64,000 bases of DNA from Martinezella dioscoreae (GCF_009176305.1 NZ_BLAJ01000002.1:992001-1056000), one strand, 5' to 3'; numbered from the stretch's first letter, positions 47,573 to 57,232 are shown. The notes: generated by a model not told the origin, from the sequence alone. Program-made: numbers and translations.

Positions 47573-47973
47573 ATAAGCTCTACATGCTGGATACCAATAT
47601 CGTATCCGAACTTGCGCGAAACCCGCAGGGTACCGTTGCCAAGCGCATCGCAGATGTCGGGCCGAATGCAATTTGTGTCAGCATCGTTACAGCCGCAGAG
47701 TTGCGCTATGGCTGCGCTAAAAAGGGATCGCCGAAATTGCTGGCACAGATCGAGGCCATCCTGGGAAGCATACCGGTGCTCGCGCTCGATGTCCCTGCCG
47801 ATGCCGAATACGGAGCCATTAGGGCCGAGCTGGAAGTTGCTGGCAAATCCATCGGCCCAAACGACCTGCTGATTGCTGCCCATGCTCGTGCGCTGGAGGC
47901 GGTCCTGGTAACAGCTAATATCGGCGAGTTTAAGCGCGTCCGCGATCTCCGTGTCGAAAACTGGCTGGATTGA
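47569..47973 (+). CDS. vapC: VapC PIN-domain ribonuclease toxin
   Basis: A 134-residue PIN toxin. It starts at TTG in TTGA overlapping the antitoxin stop; an ATG five codons later (MLDTNIVSEL) is possible but would lose the overlap. Acidic residues are in LDTNIVSE, AAELRYG near residue 45, GPNDLLIAAHA near 97, and TANIGEF near 116. LRVENW at the C-terminus resembles the VapC at 24079. All catalytic positions are intact. Confidence 0.92.
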   Translation: MNKLYMLDTNIVSELARNPQGTVAKRIADVGPNAICVSIVTAAELRYGCAKKGSPKLLAQIEAILGSIPVLALDVPADAEYGAIRAELEVAGKSIGPNDLLIAAHARALEAVLVTANIGEFKRVRDLRVENWLD

Positions 47974-47977
47974 GCGT

Positions 47978-48007
47978 CGGGCCGGCCGTTAATGACGGCG
48001 CGGCCCG
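47978..48007. terminator. Strong hairpin between convergent vapC and the aceA-linked gene
   Basis: CGGGCC pairs with GGCCCG and the inner GCCGT with ACGGC, loop TAATG, with a small internal bulge. It lies four bases after the vapC stop and 23 bases beyond the leftward gene stop. No clear T-tract, so termination on either strand is plausible but unproven. Confidence 0.5.
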
Positions 48008-48029
48008 AACATCGTTGCATCTATCTTCG

Positions 48030-48275
48030 TCAAGCCTGATGCGCAGCCTTGGCGACGACGACGGGGATCAAGAGGTCGCCCCAATTGCCGTTACCGCCAT
48101 GGTGGCGGGCCGAGCGGACGAGCTCGACGGAAACGCCGGCTTCGACCGCATTCATGACCGCCTGGTTGAGGCGATGCAGCTCATTGGCCAGCATGCGGAT
48201 GACCGCCTGCTGATCGGCATTCATGGTGAGAGATTGCTCCTCAGCTCTCTCGCGAACGCGTGCTATCGATGCCAT
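48030..48275 (-). CDS. Small hypothetical protein downstream of aceA
   Basis: An 81-residue protein, mostly helical and slightly acidic, with MNADQQAVIRMLANELHRLN in the middle and a C-terminal GDLLIPVVVAKAAHQ. AGGAG lies four bases before the ATG. It follows aceA by 26 bases in the same direction, so it is almost certainly cotranscribed. I do not recognise a domain. A small gene after aceA is a recurrent arrangement in rhizobia as I recall it, which argues it is real and linked to glyoxylate metabolism. Confidence 0.7.
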   Translation of the reverse strand: MASIARVRERAEEQSLTMNADQQAVIRMLANELHRLNQAVMNAVEAGVSVELVRSARHHGGNGNWGDLLIPVVVAKAAHQA

Positions 48276-48301
48276 GTCATTCTCCTCCTAAGATCCTGAT
48301 A

Positions 48302-49591
48302 TCACTCTGCTGCCGGTTTGAATTGGGCATGCTCGGTCGATCCGTGCATGGCGGTGGTGGACGACTGGCCGCCGGTGATTGCCAGCGAAACCGCATCGAA
48401 ATAGCCGGTGCCGACTTCGCGTTGATGCTTGGTGGCGGTATAGCCATTGGCCTCGGCTGCAAATTCCGCCTGCTGCAGCTCCGAATAGGCGGCCATCTGG
48501 CGAGCCTTGTAGCCGCGGGCGAGCTCGAACATGCCGAAATTCAGCTGGTGGAAGCCGGCAAGCGTGATGAACTGGAACTTGTAGCCCATGGCGCCTAGTT
48601 CGCGCTGGAACTTGGCGATCGTCGCGTCATCCAGGTTCTTCTTCCAGTTGAAGGACGGCGAGCAATTGTAAGCGAGCAGCTTGCCGGGATGGATCCGATG
48701 CACGCCCTCGGCAAATTTACGCGCCTGCTCCAGATCCGGCTTCGACGTCTCGCACCAGATGAGATCGCAATGCGGCGCATAGGCGACAGCACGGGCGATG
48801 CAGGGTTCGATGCCGTTCCTGACCTGATAGAAGCCTTCGACCGTGCGGCCGGCGTCGTAGTCGACGAAAGGTTGGTCGCGCTCATCGATGTCCGAGGTCA
48901 GAAGCTTCGCGGCCTCGGCGTCGGTACGCGCAACCACGAGGGTCGGCACGCCCATGACGTCGGCCGCAAGCCGTGCCGCGTTGAGATTGCGGATATGGGC
49001 CGCCGTCGGGATGAGGACCTTGCCGCCGAGATGGCCGCATTTCTTCTCAGATGCCAGCTGATCCTCGAAGTGGACGCCCGCAGCCCCCGCCTCGATATAG
49101 GCCTTCATGATCTCGAAGGCATTGAGGGGACCGCCGAAGCCCGCTTCGGCATCGGCGACGATCGGAGCAAACCACGTGTCGACGGAAAGCCCTTTGCCTT
49201 CCGCGGTCTCGATCTGGTCGGCTCTTTGCAGCGTGCGGTTGATGCGCTTGGCCAGCTCCGGGCCTGCATTGGCCGGATAGAGCGATTGGTCGGGGTACAT
49301 GGCAGATGCCGTATTGGCGTCGGCGGCAACCTGCCATCCCGAGAGATAGATCGCCTTCAGGCCGGCGCGGACCATCTGCATGGCCTGATTGCCCGAGAGC
49401 GCACCGAGCGCATTGACGAAATCCTCCTCGTGGATGAGCTGCCAGAGGCGGTTAGCACCCATCTCGGCCAGTGAATGACGGATGCTGACCGATCCGCGCA
49501 GCCGCTCGACATCCGCGGCCTTGTAGGGGCGCTCGATGCCATCGAAACGCCCGGTTGGTGCGCTGGGAACCAGTTTGTAAAAATCTGTCAT
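48302..49591 (-). CDS. aceA: Isocitrate lyase
   Basis: A 429-residue isocitrate lyase. The active-site signature KKCGHLGGK has the catalytic cysteine. [24 protein letters not shown] supplies the Mg-binding residues (seen in part as [12 protein letters not shown]), and [13 protein letters not shown] is near the C-terminus. It splits isocitrate to glyoxylate and succinate, letting cells grow on acetate or fatty acids. GGGAG lies six bases before the ATG. No malate synthase is nearby. It is divergent from a RamB-like regulator. Confidence 0.96.
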   Translation of the reverse strand: MTDFYKLVPSAPTGRFDGIERPYKAADVERLRGSVSIRHSLAEMGANRLWQLIHEEDFVNALGALSGNQAMQMVRAGLKAIYLSGWQVAADANTASAMYPDQSLYPANAGPELAKRINRTLQRADQIETAEGKGLSVDTWFAPIVADAEAGFGGPLNAFEIMKAYIEAGAAGVHFEDQLASEKKCGHLGGKVLIPTAAHIRNLNAARLAADVMGVPTLVVARTDAEAAKLLTSDIDERDQPFVDYDAGRTVEGFYQVRNGIEPCIARAVAYAPHCDLIWCETSKPDLEQARKFAEGVHRIHPGKLLAYNCSPSFNWKKNLDDATIAKFQRELGAMGYKFQFITLAGFHQLNFGMFELARGYKARQMAAYSELQQAEFAAEANGYTATKHQREVGTGYFDAVSLAITGGQSSTTAMHGSTEHAQFKPAAE

Positions 49592-49644
49592 GCTATTCTC
49601 CCGGTACTTCCTCTTGATCCTTCGATCGATCTCCGTTGCACGAC

Positions 49645-49790
49645 TATTTTTACAATATCAATGCTGCAAGGGCGAGAAAAACTGGAAAATGCCGTTAGAT
49701 AAAAGGGTTATGATGTGTTACTGTTGACATTAGTCTTCGGTAAAATTGTAAATCTTGTAAAAATCTTGCTGATGAGAGCTTTGTAAAAGG
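49645..49790. promoter_or_regulatory. Repeated TTGTAAA elements between aceA and its regulator
   Basis: Copies on the plus strand are at 49745 (ATTGTAAATCTT), 49754 (CTTGTAAAAATCTT) and 49780 (TTTGTAAAAGG). An inverted copy (TTTTTACAATAT) is at 49647. A further copy, TTTGTAAAAATCT, overlaps the aceA start codons at 49574-49586. The spacing and clustering suggest binding sites for the divergent RamB/ScfR-like protein. Confidence 0.6.
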
Positions 49791-49798
49791 TATGACAC

Positions 49799-51211
49799 AT
49801 GGTTGAGCGCAAGATCTTTGCAGGTCCGAAGGTTCGGCGCATTCGCATGGGCCTCGGTCTGACACAGACGACGATGGCGCAGGCGCTCGATATCTCGCCA
49901 TCCTATCTCAACCTCATCGAGCGCAACCAACGGCCGCTGACCGTGCAGCTGCTGTTGAAGCTGTCGGCGGTCTATAAGGTCGACCTCGACGAGCTGCAGG
50001 GCGGAGAGGCCGGCAGTGCAGGGCAATTGCGTGAAGTTTTTGCCGATCCGCTGCTGTCAGGCGAGATCCCTGGGGATCAGGAGCTGATCGAGCTCGCCGA
50101 GGCCGCGCCGAATGCGGCAAACGGCATGATCCGGCTTTATCGCGCCTATCGCGAGCAGGCGGCAAGGTTGTCCGATCTCGCCGAGCTTCTGGGCCGCGAG
50201 GGCCGGGTTGCCGAGGTCGCCGGACCGCGACTGCCGCTCGACGAGGTTCACGATCGCCTGCAGTCGCGTCCGAATTTCTTTGCCCGCATCGAAGATGCTG
50301 CGGAAACCTTCCATGAACGCCTGTCGCCCGGCGACGACCTGGCGGGCGCATTGAAGGCATGGCTAAAGGCCGAGCATGGCGTCGCGGTGCGCCTGTTGCC
50401 AGTGCATGCCATGCCTGGTTTGCGTCGTCGCTACGACCGGCATTCGATGCGGCTTTTCCTGTCGGAGCGTCTTTCGCCCTTCGATCAGATCCGGGAGATT
50501 GCGACTGAAGTCTCTCTTTTGGCCCTGCGTCAAGAGATCGCCGCCGAACTCGATGCTCTCGCGCTTTCGACGCCTGAGGCCAATCGCATCGCCCGTTTCG
50601 AGCTGGCGCGCTACGCTTCCCATGCGCTTCTGATGCCGTATGGCGCCTATCTCTCGGCAGCGCAGCGACTGCATTATGATATCGATGGTCTGAGTGCCCG
50701 TTTCGGCGTTTCTTACGAGCAGGCCGCCACGCGGCTGACCAGCCTGCAGCGCCCCGGCGCATCCGGCATTCCGTTTTTCCTGACGGAGATCGATAATGCC
50801 GGCCATCGTCTGCGCAAGGCTGGCGCCCAAGGCTTTCCACAGGCGCGTTTCGGTGGCGCCTGTCCGAAGCTCAATATCCATGCCGCTTTCACCCAGCCCG
50901 GCCAGATATTGGTGGACGCTGCCCAAATGCCTGACGGGGGCGGCTTTCTGACAATCTCGCGAACGATCGAGGGGCCGCGGGCCGATTTCGGCGAAAGGGT
51001 GCGCCGCACCGCACTTCTGATCGGCTGCGATATCTCCCATCGCGACGAGGTGGTCTATGGGAAGGCGCTGGGTAGCAATCAGGTCATGATCGGTCCTGCC
51101 TGCCGCCTATGCGAACGGCAGGGCTGTCTGGCGAGAGCCGAACCGCCGGTCACGCGCCCACTTGGCCTCGATGAAATGGCGGCTGGTCTGAGTGTGTTCG
51201 ATTTTCAGTGA
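49799..51211 (+). CDS. XRE-type regulator with IrrE/DUF2083 domains (RamB/ScfR-like)
   Basis: A 470-residue regulator. The Cro/C1 helix-turn-helix is at residues 8-65 (RIRMGLGLTQTTMAQALDIS). The middle holds an IrrE-like domain around residues 190-300, though without a clear HExxH. The C-terminal DUF2083 region has CRLCERQGC, a cysteine cluster. This architecture is that of RamB and relatives, which sense acetate or short-chain acyl-CoA and control isocitrate lyase in actinobacteria. Being divergent from aceA strongly suggests the same job here. Confidence 0.88.
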   Translation: MVERKIFAGPKVRRIRMGLGLTQTTMAQALDISPSYLNLIERNQRPLTVQLLLKLSAVYKVDLDELQGGEAGSAGQLREVFADPLLSGEIPGDQELIELAEAAPNAANGMIRLYRAYREQAARLSDLAELLGREGRVAEVAGPRLPLDEVHDRLQSRPNFFARIEDAAETFHERLSPGDDLAGALKAWLKAEHGVAVRLLPVHAMPGLRRRYDRHSMRLFLSERLSPFDQIREIATEVSLLALRQEIAAELDALALSTPEANRIARFELARYASHALLMPYGAYLSAAQRLHYDIDGLSARFGVSYEQAATRLTSLQRPGASGIPFFLTEIDNAGHRLRKAGAQGFPQARFGGACPKLNIHAAFTQPGQILVDAAQMPDGGGFLTISRTIEGPRADFGERVRRTALLIGCDISHRDEVVYGKALGSNQVMIGPACRLCERQGCLARAEPPVTRPLGLDEMAAGLSVFDFQ

Positions 51212-51374
51212 TTGCATTGATTGTCACCATCGGGAGAGGGCGAGAACGCCGCCTTGAGGCGTGGGTGCGGCCTCGTTGAGATGAGAATTGAGAAATCTTA
51301 CAGGAAGATGCGAGCGATCGCCAAGCGCCGCTTTTCGCGCCTGAAAGCCTGATGCCCCGCTCGCGTCCCAGCTT

Positions 51375-52319
51375 TCAACGCGAATGGGATCGGCAGATCA
51401 CCTCGGCCCGCGTCGGTGACCCGGAGCGCCCCCCAAACGACTCGCACTTGATGGCAGCGGCGATAGAGGAAAAGCGGATTGCGTCTGCCGGCGCCATTCC
51501 TTCCGCGATTGCCAGAGCGAACGCGCCGTGAAAAATGTCGCCGGCGGCAAGCGTGTCGACGGCCTTGATGGAAATAGTCGGGCAATGCGTGACGGTATTG
51601 TTTTGCTCGTCGAACCAGTGACTGCCCGCTGCACCCGCCGTTACGCAGATGAAGGCATGGTCGAACCGTTGTTTCAGACGCCGCGCCATCTCGGGCACAT
51701 CGCTTGTTCCCGCGATACGCTGTGCGGCTGGCTCCGAAAAGATGATGTGGGTCGCTTCCGGCGCCAGCTCCTCGATGACGCCGTCAGGAGCCACGTCGCC
51801 GTCTAGAATGGCTGGCCTGCCCATGGCTCTTGCGGTCTTGAGAACTTGCAGCGCCAACGCCGGCCAGCGGACGTCGACGAGTACGGCATCGAAGGCGGCG
51901 ATCTCGTCGGCCGAGAATGCCTTGACGGTGTGGTGCAGTTCCGGATCGTAGAAGGGAACGATCAGTCTTTCGCCGTCATCGTCCACCAGGATGGTCGAGA
52001 CGGCAGAGCGTGCGCCCTCTATGCGCGACATGCCTCCGACGTCGATGCCGGCGGCGTCCAGATCGCGGATAATGCGCTCGCCGGTATCGTCGCGGCCAAC
52101 GGCACCCCACAGGCTTGCCTTGCCGCCGAGCCGGATAATGGCATAGGCTGCGCTGGAGGCCATGCCTTCCGCGATCTGCAGCATGTCGTAAGGCAGAACC
52201 TTTCCCTGACCCTGCGGAAGGGTGCGGACGCGAAAAAGCGTATCGAGAACGGCAGCGCCGACACAAAGGACGTGCCTGGCCCTACCGGCCGGTGGATCGA
52301 AGATGGACAGAGCGCTCAA
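51375..52319 (-). CDS. PfkB-family sugar kinase, sulfofructose-kinase-like
   Basis: A 314-residue ribokinase-family kinase. The PfkB signature VDTLAAGDIFHGAFALAIA holds the catalytic aspartate. VLVDVRW, AILDGDVAP, FSEPAAQRIAG and the end SFGGRSGSP match, as I recall it, the pattern of E. coli YihV (6-deoxy-6-sulfofructose kinase). A lysine (GQGKVLPY) and the arginine of DVRW align with YihV sulfonate contacts, but the asparagine is replaced (IVPFY). Its start overlaps the ATPase stop by four bases. It could equally act on another keto or deoxy sugar acid. Confidence 0.8.
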   Translation of the reverse strand: MSALSIFDPPAGRARHVLCVGAAVLDTLFRVRTLPQGQGKVLPYDMLQIAEGMASSAAYAIIRLGGKASLWGAVGRDDTGERIIRDLDAAGIDVGGMSRIEGARSAVSTILVDDDGERLIVPFYDPELHHTVKAFSADEIAAFDAVLVDVRWPALALQVLKTARAMGRPAILDGDVAPDGVIEELAPEATHIIFSEPAAQRIAGTSDVPEMARRLKQRFDHAFICVTAGAAGSHWFDEQNNTVTHCPTISIKAVDTLAAGDIFHGAFALAIAEGMAPADAIRFSSIAAAIKCESFGGRSGSPTRAEVICRSHSR

Positions 52320-53374
52320 AGCCGCTTTCCGCTCGCCTTGTCGAAAAGATGGATGCTGGCCGGGTCGATGCCGATTTCGATCTTGTCGCCGAAGCGGATG
52401 TTGAGCCGCTCGCGGAACAGACAGGAGATGTCTTCCCCGCCGCAGTCGAGCTTGGCATAGATCTCAGATCCGGTGCCTTCGACAATGCCGACCCGAGCCG
52501 GTAAGCCGCCGAGGGCAGCTCGGATATGCTCGGGCCGGACACCGTAGACGAGTGGGTGCCCACCATGCTGCGCGATCGGAAAGCCTTCCGGCAAGGGCAG
52601 GATCAGACCTCTGTCGCTGCGGAAGACGCCCTCCTCAATCCTGCCGTCGATGAAGTTCATTGAGGGTGAGCCGATGAAGCCGGCGACGAAGAGGTTGGCC
52701 GGACGATCGTAGAGATCGAGCGGCGCGCCAACCTGTTCGATGAGGCCGCCATGCAGCACGACGATTTTGTCCGCCATGGTCATCGCCTCGACCTGGTCAT
52801 GCGTCACGTAGATCGTCGTCGTGCCAATGCGCTGATGCATGGATTTGATCTCGCCGCGCATCTGGACGCGCAGCTTTGCATCGAGATTGGAGAGCGGTTC
52901 GTCGAACAGGAAAACTTGAGGATCGCGGACCAGTGCGCGGCCCATGGCGACGCGCTGGCGCTGGCCGCCGGAAAGCTGACGAGGCAGGCGGTCCAGCAGA
53001 TTTTCCAGGCCAAGGACGGCGGCCGCCTTCTGCACTTTAGCGGCGATTTCCGAAGCCTCTGCCTTTTTCAGCTTTAGCGCAAAGCCCATGTTTTCGGCGA
53101 CCGTCATATGCGGATAGAGCGCGTAGTTCTGGAAGACCATCGCAATGTCGCGGTCGCGCGCCGGCAAATGGCTGACTTCGCGCCGACCGATATGGATCTC
53201 GCCGTCGCTCACCTCTTCAAGCCCGGCAATCATGCGCAGCAGTGTGGACTTGCCGCAGCCCGAAGGGCCGACGAGGACGACGAATTCGCCGTCGGCGATA
53301 TCGACGCTGATATCGTGAATGACCTTTACCTGGCCGTAGCGCTTCTGGATGCTCTGTATATTGACGGGTGCCAT
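52316..53374 (-). CDS. Sugar ABC transporter ATPase (UgpC/MalK type)
   Basis: A 352-residue ATPase starting MAPVNIQSIQKRYG, with AGGA eight bases upstream. Walker A is GPSGCGKST, signature LSGGQRQRV, Walker B VFLFDEPLSNLD, and the switch histidine is in VTHDQVEAM. The C-terminal TOBE domain is intact. It follows the MalG-type permease by 33 bases and overlaps the kinase. It is clearly related to the ATPase at 9220 but is a separate gene. Confidence 0.93.
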   Translation of the reverse strand: MAPVNIQSIQKRYGQVKVIHDISVDIADGEFVVLVGPSGCGKSTLLRMIAGLEEVSDGEIHIGRREVSHLPARDRDIAMVFQNYALYPHMTVAENMGFALKLKKAEASEIAAKVQKAAAVLGLENLLDRLPRQLSGGQRQRVAMGRALVRDPQVFLFDEPLSNLDAKLRVQMRGEIKSMHQRIGTTTIYVTHDQVEAMTMADKIVVLHGGLIEQVGAPLDLYDRPANLFVAGFIGSPSMNFIDGRIEEGVFRSDRGLILPLPEGFPIAQHGGHPLVYGVRPEHIRAALGGLPARVGIVEGTGSEIYAKLDCGGEDISCLFRERLNIRFGDKIEIGIDPASIHLFDKASGKRL

Positions 53375-53407
53375 GAATGTGATCCTATCCAAAAGATAAA
53401 GGCTGCG

Positions 53408-54223
53408 TCACTTGACGGCGCCGGCTGTTAGACCGGCGATGATCTGTCGTTGTGCGAACATCGTCAGCACGAGCACCGGCAGCGTCACGATCAGGGCGGC
53501 AGCAGCAAGCGGTCCCCAGCTCACCTGCTCGAAGGAGAGCATGTTATAGACGGCCACCGGCAGCGTGCGGGTCTCGCGGCTCGCAAGCACAATGCCGAAG
53601 ACGAAATTGTTCCACGAGAAGATCACCGACAAAATGAAGGCGACGACGATGCCGGGCCGGGCGATGGGCAGAGCGACGAGCCGGAAGACCTGCCACGGTG
53701 TCGCGCCGTCGATGCTTGCCGCCTCCTCCAGTTCCATCGGGGTCGTTTCGAAATAGCCGATCATGATCCAGACGACGATCGGCACGGTGACGACGAGATG
53801 GATGATGATCTGCGGCCAGAGCGTTCCGAGCAGATTGAGCCATTGGAACAGCAGGAACAACGGGATGAGGAAGGATAGGCCGGGCGTCATGCGGGCGATC
53901 ATGATGACGATGGCGGATTTCTCAGCCTTCAGCCGTGCAATGCCATAACCGGCCGGCACGCCGATGATGAGTGCGAGTAGGGTCGCTGCCCCCGTCACGA
54001 GAATGGAGTTCCAGAAATAGAGAAAGAAGTTGTTTTCCTGGAAGACATTGACGTAGTTCGTCCAGGCGAAACGATCGGGAATAAGGATCGGCGGATAGGC
54101 GCCGTTGTCGATCTCGTATTTCAGCGACAGCGAGATCATCCAGAGGAAGAACAGAATAACGGGCGAGACGATGACCAGGGCCACGAAGAATAGGCCGATA
54201 CGGTTGAGTGTCGAACGCTTCAT
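53408..54223 (-). CDS. Sugar ABC transporter permease (MalG type)
   Basis: A 271-residue permease with six predicted helices. The EAA loop LEEAASIDGATPWQVF is near residue 165, and the tail is AQRQIIAGLTAGAVK. It starts one base after the stop of the MalF-type gene. It forms the importer core with that partner. Confidence 0.92.
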   Translation of the reverse strand: MKRSTLNRIGLFFVALVIVSPVILFFLWMISLSLKYEIDNGAYPPILIPDRFAWTNYVNVFQENNFFLYFWNSILVTGAATLLALIIGVPAGYGIARLKAEKSAIVIMIARMTPGLSFLIPLFLLFQWLNLLGTLWPQIIIHLVVTVPIVVWIMIGYFETTPMELEEAASIDGATPWQVFRLVALPIARPGIVVAFILSVIFSWNNFVFGIVLASRETRTLPVAVYNMLSFEQVSWGPLAAAALIVTLPVLVLTMFAQRQIIAGLTAGAVK

Positions 54224-54224
54224 C

Positions 54225-55163
54225 TCAATGTCCCTCCGCGTCGGTCCATTTCGTCCGCTGCCGCATCATCAGGAGCATGAAGGAAAGCGCGACGATGAGG
54301 ATGAAGAACACCACAGCCATGGCCGAGCCATAGCCGATGTCGTAATAGGAAAAGGCGGTGTTGTAGAGATAGATGTTGATCGTTTCAGATGCCGTTCCCG
54401 GGCCACCCTGCGTCATCGCATAGATAATGTCGAAGCTCTTGATCGCGTCGATACCGCGGATGATGACGGCGATCATCAGGAAAGGCGAGATCATCGGCAG
54501 GGTCAGATAGCGGAACTTCTGCCAGGCATTCGCACCGTCGATTTCGGCGCTTTCATAGGGTTCGCGCGGCACGGAGGCGAGACCGCCGAGCACGATCAGC
54601 ATGACCAGCGGCGTCCATTGCCACACCTCGACGAGGACAAGCGAGGGGATGACGCTCGCTTGATTGTAGATCCACTCCTGCGGTCCGATACCCACAAGCG
54701 AGAGCAGGTAATTGAGCACGCCGAGCTGCGGGTGAAACATCATGGTCCAAACGAGCGCCACCGCGACGGGAGTTGCCATCATCGGCATGACGAAGATGCC
54801 GCGCAGGAATCCGCGCAGCGGAAAGTTTGCATCGAAGATCAGCGCCGCCAGCGTTCCGAAGATCAAGGGGCCGACGACGGAGAGCACGGTATAGAGAACC
54901 GTGTGCCAAAGGGATTCCCAAAATCGTACATCGGTCGCCAGCCGGACATAGTTGTCCCAGCCGACGAAACTCTGCGATTGACCGAGCGTCCACTTGTTCA
55001 CGCTCATCCAGAGGGTGAAGACCCAGGGGAAGACGATGACAGCGGCAATGACGATCAATGCAGGAATGACAAAGGGCCAGTAGTTGGTAGCAAGCCGTTG
55101 CGGCTTGCTCCTTCCTTTGGTTGCCTTCGCGGCGGTATCTTCGATGCTCACGGAAGCCATCAT
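54225..55163 (-). CDS. Sugar ABC transporter permease (MalF type)
   Basis: A 312-residue permease. The ATG at 55163 sits within the stop of the binding-protein gene (ATGATGG), so a second adjacent ATG is equally usable. After a cytoplasmic head, six membrane helices follow, with the EAA loop SAEIDGANAWQKF near residue 210. The partner subunit follows directly. Confidence 0.9.
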   Translation of the reverse strand: MMASVSIEDTAAKATKGRSKPQRLATNYWPFVIPALIVIAAVIVFPWVFTLWMSVNKWTLGQSQSFVGWDNYVRLATDVRFWESLWHTVLYTVLSVVGPLIFGTLAALIFDANFPLRGFLRGIFVMPMMATPVAVALVWTMMFHPQLGVLNYLLSLVGIGPQEWIYNQASVIPSLVLVEVWQWTPLVMLIVLGGLASVPREPYESAEIDGANAWQKFRYLTLPMISPFLMIAVIIRGIDAIKSFDIIYAMTQGGPGTASETINIYLYNTAFSYYDIGYGSAMAVVFFILIVALSFMLLMMRQRTKWTDAEGH

Positions 55164-56491
55164 CCCTCGCTTCGTGCCAGAACAGGCTCGAACTGGGCGG
55201 TTGCCGTCTTCAGTTCGGCTGCCGGATCTGCGCCGCCGATCATGTTTGTCAGCGCGACACCATAGATGTCGCGGAACTCGGTGACCGGGATGATGACGGG
55301 TAGCGCCAGCTGGGAGACCTTGGCGGAGCCAGCGACGGCATCGAGCCAGGCACCCGGCATTTTCACACCTTCGCGAACCTTCTGATCCTCCAGAATGGAT
55401 TGACGGAAGGGAACGCCTGCACCGGCCTGCAGAAGACGCGCGCCCATGTCGTGCGAGATCGCCCATTGGCAGAAGAGATAGGCGGCTTCCTTCTTCTGAC
55501 TGGCAGCAGTCACGCCGATGCCGTCGCCGGTCGTCGCAGCTGCCTGTGCGTTCGGCCCTTTCGGCATGACGCCGTAGCCGACCTGGCCGACGACGCGGGA
55601 TTTTTCCGGATTTTCGATGGGCGGCGCAAAGCCGACGCCATCGACCCACATGCCGATCTTGCCTTGCAGGAAGGCTGATTGCGCTTCCGCCCAGTTGAAG
55701 CCGGAAACACCCGGAGGTGCCGATTTCGTCATCAGGCGTTGATAAAGCTTGGCGGCGTCGACGGCGCCCTGCGATTCCGTCTGCAGCTTGCCGTCGGCCG
55801 AAAGCGGCGTCGTACCGTAGCCGAGCATGAAGGTCGTCCAGACCGGGGCGTTGGCATTCTTCAGGCCGCGGGCGACGAAGCCGTAAGTGTTGGTCGATTT
55901 GTCCGTCAGCGCCTCGGCGGCTTTCGCCATATCTTCGAAGGTTTCGGGATAGGCCAGGCCCTTCTTCTCAAACAGGGCCTTGTTCCAGTAGACGATCCAG
56001 TAGTCCACCGAGAAGGGCAGGGAGCGCATGACGCCTGCGGAATCCTTGGCGAACTTCAGCCCGGCCTCGGCGAAATCGCTTTCCGTCAGCGAGGGATCGG
56101 TGAGCGACGGGTCCTTCATGAAGCCGCTGATATCGGCGAGCCAGCCGCCCTTTTCGAACTGGCGCTTCTGGACGTGGTAACTCAGGTGCACGACGTCGAA
56201 GCTCGGCTTGCCGGAGCTGAGCTCGATGGTGGTTTTCTGGCGCTGCTGCTGCTCGGGTGTCGCCTCGGCATTGACCTTGATGCCGGTCAGGGCTTCGAAC
56301 TCGCTTAAGTATTTGAGGATCGTTTCGCTGCGCGGGCTCTTGACCAGATTGACTTCGAGCGTCGTGCCGGCAAAGCGCTTCCAGTCGACGGCTGCCGAAG
56401 CGGTGCGGACACCGAGAAGGCTTGCCGCGCCGAATGCAGCCGTGCCGGCCATGAAGCCGCGACGTGTCGGATTGAAAAGTGACGATGACAT
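55160..56491 (-). CDS. Sugar ABC transporter binding protein with Tat-type signal
   Basis: A 443-residue solute-binding protein. The signal NPTRRGFMAGTAAFGAASLL carries twin arginines, so export may be by Tat, cleaved near ASAA. GGAGGAGG precedes the ATG. The mature region has the two-lobed family-1 pattern (FDVVHLSYHVQKRQF, SLPFSVDYWIVYWNKALF, MWVDGVGFAPP). Several aromatic residues in these lines are likely sugar contacts. It lies between the GntR regulator and the permeases. Confidence 0.9.
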   Translation of the reverse strand: MSSSLFNPTRRGFMAGTAAFGAASLLGVRTASAAVDWKRFAGTTLEVNLVKSPRSETILKYLSEFEALTGIKVNAEATPEQQQRQKTTIELSSGKPSFDVVHLSYHVQKRQFEKGGWLADISGFMKDPSLTDPSLTESDFAEAGLKFAKDSAGVMRSLPFSVDYWIVYWNKALFEKKGLAYPETFEDMAKAAEALTDKSTNTYGFVARGLKNANAPVWTTFMLGYGTTPLSADGKLQTESQGAVDAAKLYQRLMTKSAPPGVSGFNWAEAQSAFLQGKIGMWVDGVGFAPPIENPEKSRVVGQVGYGVMPKGPNAQAAATTGDGIGVTAASQKKEAAYLFCQWAISHDMGARLLQAGAGVPFRQSILEDQKVREGVKMPGAWLDAVAGSAKVSQLALPVIIPVTEFRDIYGVALTNMIGGADPAAELKTATAQFEPVLARSEG

Positions 56492-56551
56492 TGCGTTCCT
56501 CCTCCTTTTGGCCGAAAATCTCCTCATTCGCGGCCTGTTATCCAAAGCTAT

Positions 56552-57211
56552 TTACATCTTTAATGCGCGATCCCGGGCTCCGCCGATGTGGGCGACCAGC
56601 GCGGTAACCGCCTCTTCGGCGGATCGTCGCTGGATGGCCTCAAGCACTTTCAAATGCTCGTCCATGACCGGCCCGACATGGCCGTTGATGCGGAACCTGT
56701 CCTGACTGATCAGTCGCATCTTGATCGAATTGACCCGATAGGCGTTCGAGATGATCGTATTGCCGAGCGCATCGATGAAGGCATCATGCATGCCCCAGTC
56801 CACCGATTGCGCGTGAAGCTCCAGCTCCGGGGAATTGTCGCCGGAGCGGATGGCATCGGCGATATCGCGATGATCCTTCAGAAGCTTGGCGATCGTCTCG
56901 TCCGATGCTGAATGGGTAAACAGCGCAACGGCTTCCTTCTCCAGAAAAAGACGAAGCTGGAACGCTTCGCGGATCAGGTCCAGATCGATATGGGCGATCT
57001 GCAATCCACGCTGCGGAACCGTCTTGATCAGACCTTCCGCTTCCAGACGCGGGATCAATTCGCGGATCGCGCCGAGCGTCAGTCCCGTCAGCTCGACCAG
57101 CCGCCGCTGCGAGATGAATTGCCCGGGACGAACGTCGCGCGCCAAGAGATGGCGTGTGAAGCTCTCATAGGCTTTCTCTCTCAACGTTGTCTGTTCGCCT
57201 GGTCCGTCCAT
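56552..57211 (-). CDS. GntR-family regulator (FCD type) of the sugar operon
   Basis: A 219-residue regulator. The winged helix is at residues 15-70 (ISQRRLVELTGLTLGAIREL, LEAEGLIKTVPQRGL). The FCD effector domain follows. It lies between the aldolase and binding-protein genes, on the same strand and 21 bases after the aldolase stop. That placement suggests control of its own operon, probably relieved by the imported sugar or an intermediate. Confidence 0.88.
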   Translation of the reverse strand: MDGPGEQTTLREKAYESFTRHLLARDVRPGQFISQRRLVELTGLTLGAIRELIPRLEAEGLIKTVPQRGLQIAHIDLDLIREAFQLRLFLEKEAVALFTHSASDETIAKLLKDHRDIADAIRSGDNSPELELHAQSVDWGMHDAFIDALGNTIISNAYRVNSIKMRLISQDRFRINGHVGPVMDEHLKVLEAIQRRSAEEAVTALVAHIGGARDRALKM

Positions 57212-57232
57212 CGGCAGCTCCGGGCTGTTCGG

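Noticed and set aside
54105..55265. 386-codon plus-strand frame opposite the MalF-type permease
   Set aside because: Antisense shadow; highly charged, with no hydrophobic core or motif.
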